Assembly (NCBI GenBank): GCA_015057555.1
Contig: SVEC01000009.1
Location: forward strand, 35,528 to 99,527
From: Lachnospiraceae bacterium
GTDB taxonomy: Bacteria; Bacillota; Clostridia; Lachnospirales; Lachnospiraceae
Length of the DNA: 64,000 nucleotides
Reading direction: 5' to 3'
The notes below the pieces were generated by a model. The model saw nothing but the letters and a program-made list of their open reading frames with translations, made no database searches and was not told where the DNA came from. This document shows positions 60,369 through 64,000 of the stretch, piece by piece. Numbering within the stretch: the stretch's first letter is position 1; every line of letters begins with the position of its first letter. Made by a program: the position numbers and the translations under genes.

Positions 60369-60953
60369 ATGATTTACGATATATCTCAGGAGGTGTTCTC
60401 CTGTACAGTATTTCCAGGTGATCCATCACCTGTAGGAAGAAGGATGGAGACCATAGAAAGCGGTGGTATATGCAATCTTACAGAGCTTACCATGTGCGCC
60501 CACAATGGAACTCATGTGGATGCGCCATATCATTTTATAGATGATGGAAAGACCATAGATGAGATGTCTTTAGATGCATTTGTAGGAGATTGCTATGTTG
60601 TTCATCACACAGGTGATGTGACTGGGGAAGACGCTGAAAATATATTAGAGAAGGCTAGCGCAAATGGTGCAGGTGAGAGGATACTTATAGGTGGAAAAGC
60701 AACTGTAACTGCTGATGCGGCCAGAGTATTTGCTGATGCAAAGATAAAGCTTATAGGTAATGAAAGTCAGACAGTGGGACCTGAAAATGCCCCTAAGGAG
60801 GTGCATATGATACTGCTAGGTGAGGAGATAGTATTGCTGGAGGGTATAGTTTTAAAGGATGTGCCTGAGGGAAAATATCTGCTTAATGCGGCGCCACTTA
60901 ACTTGGGCGGTTGTGATGGAGCACCTTGTAGGGCCATACTTATAGAGCAGTAA
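60369..60953 (+). CDS. Cyclase-family metal hydrolase (kynurenine formamidase-like)
   Basis: The 194-residue protein has the metal-binding HNGTHVDAPYHF motif (H-x-G-T-H-x-D-x-P-x-H), the family signature, and a second LIGNESQTVGP region. Members hydrolyse N-formylkynurenine or cyclic amides. Kynurenine formamidase would link to tryptophan breakdown, but no other kynurenine genes are nearby. Immediately after the nitroreductase. Confidence 0.85.
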   Translation: MIYDISQEVFSCTVFPGDPSPVGRRMETIESGGICNLTELTMCAHNGTHVDAPYHFIDDGKTIDEMSLDAFVGDCYVVHHTGDVTGEDAENILEKASANGAGERILIGGKATVTADAARVFADAKIKLIGNESQTVGPENAPKEVHMILLGEEIVLLEGIVLKDVPEGKYLLNAAPLNLGGCDGAPCRAILIEQ

Positions 60954-61040
60954 TTATAGTAGAGGTAATAACAGCTCCGTAAAAGAGCATTTTGTGACGG
61001 GAAATAAATAGTAACGGATTAAATAAAATGAGGAATAAGT

Positions 61041-61730
61041 ATGACCAATAAGGAAATCAGAACCCGCCTAGAAGCTATGGCGGAAGCAAAATACAAGGAA
61101 TTCTCCCAGGCCCTTATACCGGGATGTCGTCCTATGCTGGGAGTAAGAATTCCAGCTTTGAGAGCATTTGCCAGGGAGCTTGCAAAGGGTGACTGGCAGA
61201 CCTATTTGGATAATGCAGTGGATGATACCTTTGAGGAGGTAAATCTTCAGGGCTTTGTAATTGGTTATGCCAAAAGTGACTACCAAACCCTGCTACCATA
61301 TATTAAGAAATATGTAGCAAAAATAAATGACTGGTCTTTGTGTGATGGCTTTTGCGCTACATTAAAAATTACAAAAAAATACAAACCGGAATTCAAGGAG
61401 CTACTTAAAGAGTACGCTCGTAAAGACACTGAATTTGACCAACGTTTTGTGGCGGTAATGCTTATGGATTACTATCTGGAGGATGAGGATATAGATGAAA
61501 CCCTTGCTATGCTGGATGCACTAAAGCATGACAGCTACTATTGTAAGATGGGTGTGGCTTGGGCTGTTGCAACGGCTATGGCAAAGCAAAGAGAAAAGAC
61601 CTGGGAGTATATGCAACCAGGTAATAACACCCTGGATGACTGGACCTATAATAAGTCTATACAGAAGATGATAGAGTCTTACAGAATTAGTGATGAGGAT
61701 AAGGTTATGCTCAGAGCAATGAAGCGGTAA
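61041..61730 (+). CDS. DNA alkylation repair protein, AlkD-like HEAT fold
   Basis: The 229-residue protein matches the AlkD-like family: LIPGCRPMLGVRIPALRAFARELAKGDWQTYL, then EEVNLQGFVIGYAK, then NDWSLCDGFCATLK, then DQRFVAVMLMDYYL and CKMGVAWAVATAM. AlkD enzymes remove N3- or N7-alkylated bases with a HEAT-like repeat superhelix; these members lack the AP-lyase step. GAGG precedes the start. Ends before a gap with a terminator. Confidence 0.9.
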   Translation: MTNKEIRTRLEAMAEAKYKEFSQALIPGCRPMLGVRIPALRAFARELAKGDWQTYLDNAVDDTFEEVNLQGFVIGYAKSDYQTLLPYIKKYVAKINDWSLCDGFCATLKITKKYKPEFKELLKEYARKDTEFDQRFVAVMLMDYYLEDEDIDETLAMLDALKHDSYYCKMGVAWAVATAMAKQREKTWEYMQPGNNTLDDWTYNKSIQKMIESYRISDEDKVMLRAMKR

Positions 61731-61827
61731 AAATAATGAATGGTATTGAAATAATTTGATGTAATTATGATGGTCAGAAGCATAGGGAAAAGGTATATGA
61801 AAACCATAAAATAATGTAGTGATAAAG

Positions 61828-61882
61828 AATGAGAGGAACCCTAATTGGTTTACATAACAATTTGTGATTCCTCTCATTTTTT
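61828..61882 (+). terminator. Terminator ahead of the GH13 gene
   Basis: AATGAGAGGAA (61828-61838) pairs with TTCCTCTCATT (61868-61878), then TTTTTTG. The loop is long (29 nt). Ends the alkylation-repair transcript; the GH13 gene begins ~45 bp further with AAGGAGG. Confidence 0.85.
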
Positions 61883-61926
61883 GATATAATTTACGAAGAG
61901 TTTTAACAACAAGGAGGACTAAAATT

Positions 61927-63738
61927 ATGGCATGGTATGATAACTCTTGTTTTTATCACATTTATCCTTTAGGAATGGTTGGAGCACCGGCACTTAACGA
62001 TTACGGTGAGCCAGTGGAGAGACTTAATAAGCTTCTCCCTTGGATAGAGCATATTAAGAATATAGGATGTAACGCACTTTACATAGGACCACTTTTTGAA
62101 TCAGTAGGTCACGGTTATGAGACTACAGATTACAAGAAGCTAGACAGCAGACTTGGAACTAATGATACACTTAAGAATTTTGTAAATGAATGCCACAAGG
62201 CAGGCATTAAGGTTATATTTGACGGTGTATTTAACCATACAGGAAGAGATTTCTTCGCATTTAAGGATATTCAGGCTAATAGAGAAAATTCAGCCTACAA
62301 GGATTGGTATTGCAATGTAAACTTCTGGGGCAATAACGAGTACAATGATGGCTTTTCCTACGATAACTGGGGTGGCTACAACCTACTTGCAAAGCTTAAT
62401 CAGAAAAATCCTGCAGTTAAGGATTACATTTGCGATGTAATTAGATTTTGGGTTAAGGAATTTGATGTGGACGGAATTCGTCTTGATGCTGCCGATGTTC
62501 TTGACTTTGATTTTATGAAGGACCTAAGAAGAGTGGCAAATGAGGTGAAGCTTGAGTTTTGGCTTATGGGTGAGGTTATACACGGCAACTATGCCCGTTG
62601 GGTCAATGAGAGCACACTTCACTCTGTAACAAATTATGCTATGCACAAGGCTCTTTATTCAGGACATAATGACCACAATTATTTCGAGATTGCCCACACT
62701 GTAAAGTACCTTTCAGGCATGTGTGGCAACAACTTAAAGCTTTATAATTTCGTGGATAATCACGATGTGGAGCGTATTAATTCTAAACTTACTAACAAGG
62801 CTAATTATAATCCTGTACACGTTCTGATGTATACTATGCCTGGTGTACCATCTATTTACTATGGTTCAGAGTTTGGTATAGAGGGTGTAAAGGGCTGGGG
62901 CACAGATGCTCCACTTCGTCCTGAGCTTAATTATGAAGAGTATCAGGAGAAGGCCAAGACTAATCCTTGCGTAAAGCTTATCTCTGCCCTTGGCAGGATT
63001 CGTCAGGAGACAGATGAGTTAAATTGCGGAGAGTACAAGGAGCTTGTTCTTACTAACAAGCAGTTCTCCTTCGCTAGAAATCATAATGGCAGCAGTGTAA
63101 TAATCACTGTTAATAACGATGAGTCTGATGCAACTATGACTGTTCAGGCAGGCAATTGCTCAGAGTATATTGGTGCTATTACAAGAGTTAAGGTTCCTGT
63201 ACAAAATGGATGCATAACCGTATCTTTGAAGGCAAATTCAGGAGAAATCTGGAGACCGGCAGATAAGTATGCAGATGGTGCGCCTAGGATTGCGGTGGAT
63301 GAACCAGTGGTTGTACCTATTGTTGAGGAGGATGCTGTACCTGGAGTAGAGACTGTAGTTGAAGAAATTGCAACACCTATAGTAGAGTCTGTAGTAGAAG
63401 CTGAGGCCGAGAATACTATGGAGCCAGAAGTAGCAGCTGAAGAAACTGTAGCTCCTGTAGAAGAAGTTGTGGTAGAGGAAAATGTGGAAGCTGAGATAGA
63501 GTCAGCCAAAGAGAAAACTAAAGTTGAGGAAGAAATAGTTGAAATTACTAAGGAAGAACCTAAGAAAACAGTTGTTATCCCAGAAAACAAATCCTACGAG
63601 GAAATGACTGTAGAAGAACTTCAGCAGGTAATACTTGGTAAGATGGCTAAGAATGGTCCTGTGACAGAATATATGGAGAAGACTGTTTACGAAAACAATC
63701 ACCATGGTTCACTTGTGAACTGGGCTAAGAGCTTTTAA
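61927..63738 (+). CDS. GH13-family glycoside hydrolase with acidic C-terminal extension
   Basis: The 603-residue protein starts MAWYDNSCFYHIYPLGMVGAP with no signal peptide, so it is cytosolic. The (beta/alpha)8 catalytic domain has GIRLDAAD (nucleophile D188), LMGEVIHG (general acid E216), and FVDNHDVER (D280 as the third carboxylate), all intact, with the beta-sandwich C-domain ending near residue ~445. A ~100-residue Glu/Val-rich low-complexity linker follows (repeats such as VEEVVVEE), then a helical end (SYEEMTVEELQQVILGKMAKNG). Typical alpha-amylases end at the sandwich. Probable maltodextrin or glycogen hydrolase; exact specificity unknown. Confidence 0.9.
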   Translation: MAWYDNSCFYHIYPLGMVGAPALNDYGEPVERLNKLLPWIEHIKNIGCNALYIGPLFESVGHGYETTDYKKLDSRLGTNDTLKNFVNECHKAGIKVIFDGVFNHTGRDFFAFKDIQANRENSAYKDWYCNVNFWGNNEYNDGFSYDNWGGYNLLAKLNQKNPAVKDYICDVIRFWVKEFDVDGIRLDAADVLDFDFMKDLRRVANEVKLEFWLMGEVIHGNYARWVNESTLHSVTNYAMHKALYSGHNDHNYFEIAHTVKYLSGMCGNNLKLYNFVDNHDVERINSKLTNKANYNPVHVLMYTMPGVPSIYYGSEFGIEGVKGWGTDAPLRPELNYEEYQEKAKTNPCVKLISALGRIRQETDELNCGEYKELVLTNKQFSFARNHNGSSVIITVNNDESDATMTVQAGNCSEYIGAITRVKVPVQNGCITVSLKANSGEIWRPADKYADGAPRIAVDEPVVVPIVEEDAVPGVETVVEEIATPIVESVVEAEAENTMEPEVAAEETVAPVEEVVVEENVEAEIESAKEKTKVEEEIVEITKEEPKKTVVIPENKSYEEMTVEELQQVILGKMAKNGPVTEYMEKTVYENNHHGSLVNWAKSF

Positions 63739-64000
63739 ATAATAAACTATTCCCTCTTGCTGTATGTGCATGGCTATAAAGCTACAAGAGTGGAAAGATG
63801 GCGTAACCTGTAACCATGCGTGGGCGATTGTAAAGCGGGGCTCATTCCCCGCCGCCATATTGTAATGTAAAAATTTGAATTTTGTTAATTGGATAAATAA
63901 CAATTAGACATTCGATGTCTAGTGGCGTAAATACGGCATTTACTCACTTTGTGTCGTTTTATTTAAGCATTAGAAATGGTAGTCTATCGATGAAAGGAGG
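63739..64000 (+). other. 3'-terminal non-coding stretch and start region of the next gene
   Basis: About 260 bp without a believable gene. It has a hairpin (GCGGGG with CCCCGC around ATT, near 63835-63852), a small palindrome AGACATTCGATGTCT (63907-63921), and GAAAGGAGG at the end (~63992-64000), a ribosome binding site for a gene beyond the window. CTCTTG...CAAGAG (near 63753-63789) suggests another RNA stem. No T-run that would make a clear terminator for GH13. Confidence 0.5.

Noticed and set aside
63739..63990. tRNA or rRNA sequence near the window end
   Set aside because: No T-loop GGTTCGAATCC or acceptor/CCA arrangement; only generic hairpins.

Overview
The window looks like a chromosomal segment of an anaerobic low-GC Firmicute, most likely a Lachnospiraceae member close to Butyrivibrio or Pseudobutyrivibrio. 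This is inferred from the AT-rich sequence, AGGAGG-type ribosome binding sites, a T-box leader, a type III glutamine synthetase, YlmH, an EFR1 flavodoxin-ferredoxin and a cobalamin riboswitch. No rRNA or tRNA gene was seen. Almost every gene is on the + strand; the two intact exceptions are small XRE regulators. LAYOUT. 1-1.3 kb: the 3' end of an Rpn/PD-(D/E)XK nuclease gene and a tandem DUF1508 protein. 1.5-6.9 kb: a tight four-gene operon of an unrecognised protein, a coiled-coil/MoxR-like AAA+ ATPase, a possible degenerate vWA protein and a TelA-family protein. 7.0-10.5 kb: a tryptophan regulon with promoter, Trp T-box, an unusual array of five hairpin repeats, a 36-codon ORF, a divergent TrpB paralogue and an NSS-family transporter. 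10.6-15.3 kb: a structured RNA candidate, DUF4272, a GGDEF protein, YlmH and CorA. 15.5-26.4 kb: a cobalamin riboswitch followed by a B12 importer (btuFCD) and nine B12 assembly or salvage genes, including a second, miniature CobU-like protein. 26.5-30 kb: a lipid kinase, and an OPT transporter joined to a PqqD-like protein. 30-35.8 kb: an accessory island with an XRE regulator, a lipoprotein, a decayed copy of the pqqD 3' end, a two-gene ATPase/TOPRIM-like module resembling phage defence, DUF3892 and a possible zinc-ribbon protein. 36-38.5 kb: glnN and a second hairpin array. 38.8-42.4 kb: small accessory genes (three GNATs, a transglutaminase-like protein, DUF3795). 42.6-49.1 kb: rsmD, two DUF4230 proteins, trpBA with a strikingly divergent TrpA, asnS and asnA. 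49.2-61.7 kb: a mosaic of small accessory genes with several gene remnants. 61.9-63.7 kb: a cytoplasmic GH13 enzyme with an acidic C-terminal extension. HOW THE GENES WORK TOGETHER. The T-box unit looks like a response to tryptophan starvation by uptake (NSS transporter) and possibly indole salvage (TrpB paralogue). trpBA elsewhere in the window has no trpEGDCF genes beside it. The riboswitch unit combines B12 or corrinoid uptake with late lower-ligand and nucleotide-loop assembly. asnA and asnS link ammonia assimilation to asparagine charging. MAIN OBSERVATIONS. (1) Decayed 3' ends of resident genes (pqqD, a LURP-one gene, DUF5131) recur near unrelated genes, which suggests a repeated way of gaining genes. 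(2) Two intergenic arrays of 62-73-bp palindromic units share a TGGGTA...TACCCA core. (3) TrpA has substitutions in the general acid/base and phosphate-binding positions. (4) The ATPase/TOPRIM-like pair and the AAA+/TelA operon are candidate little-described systems.
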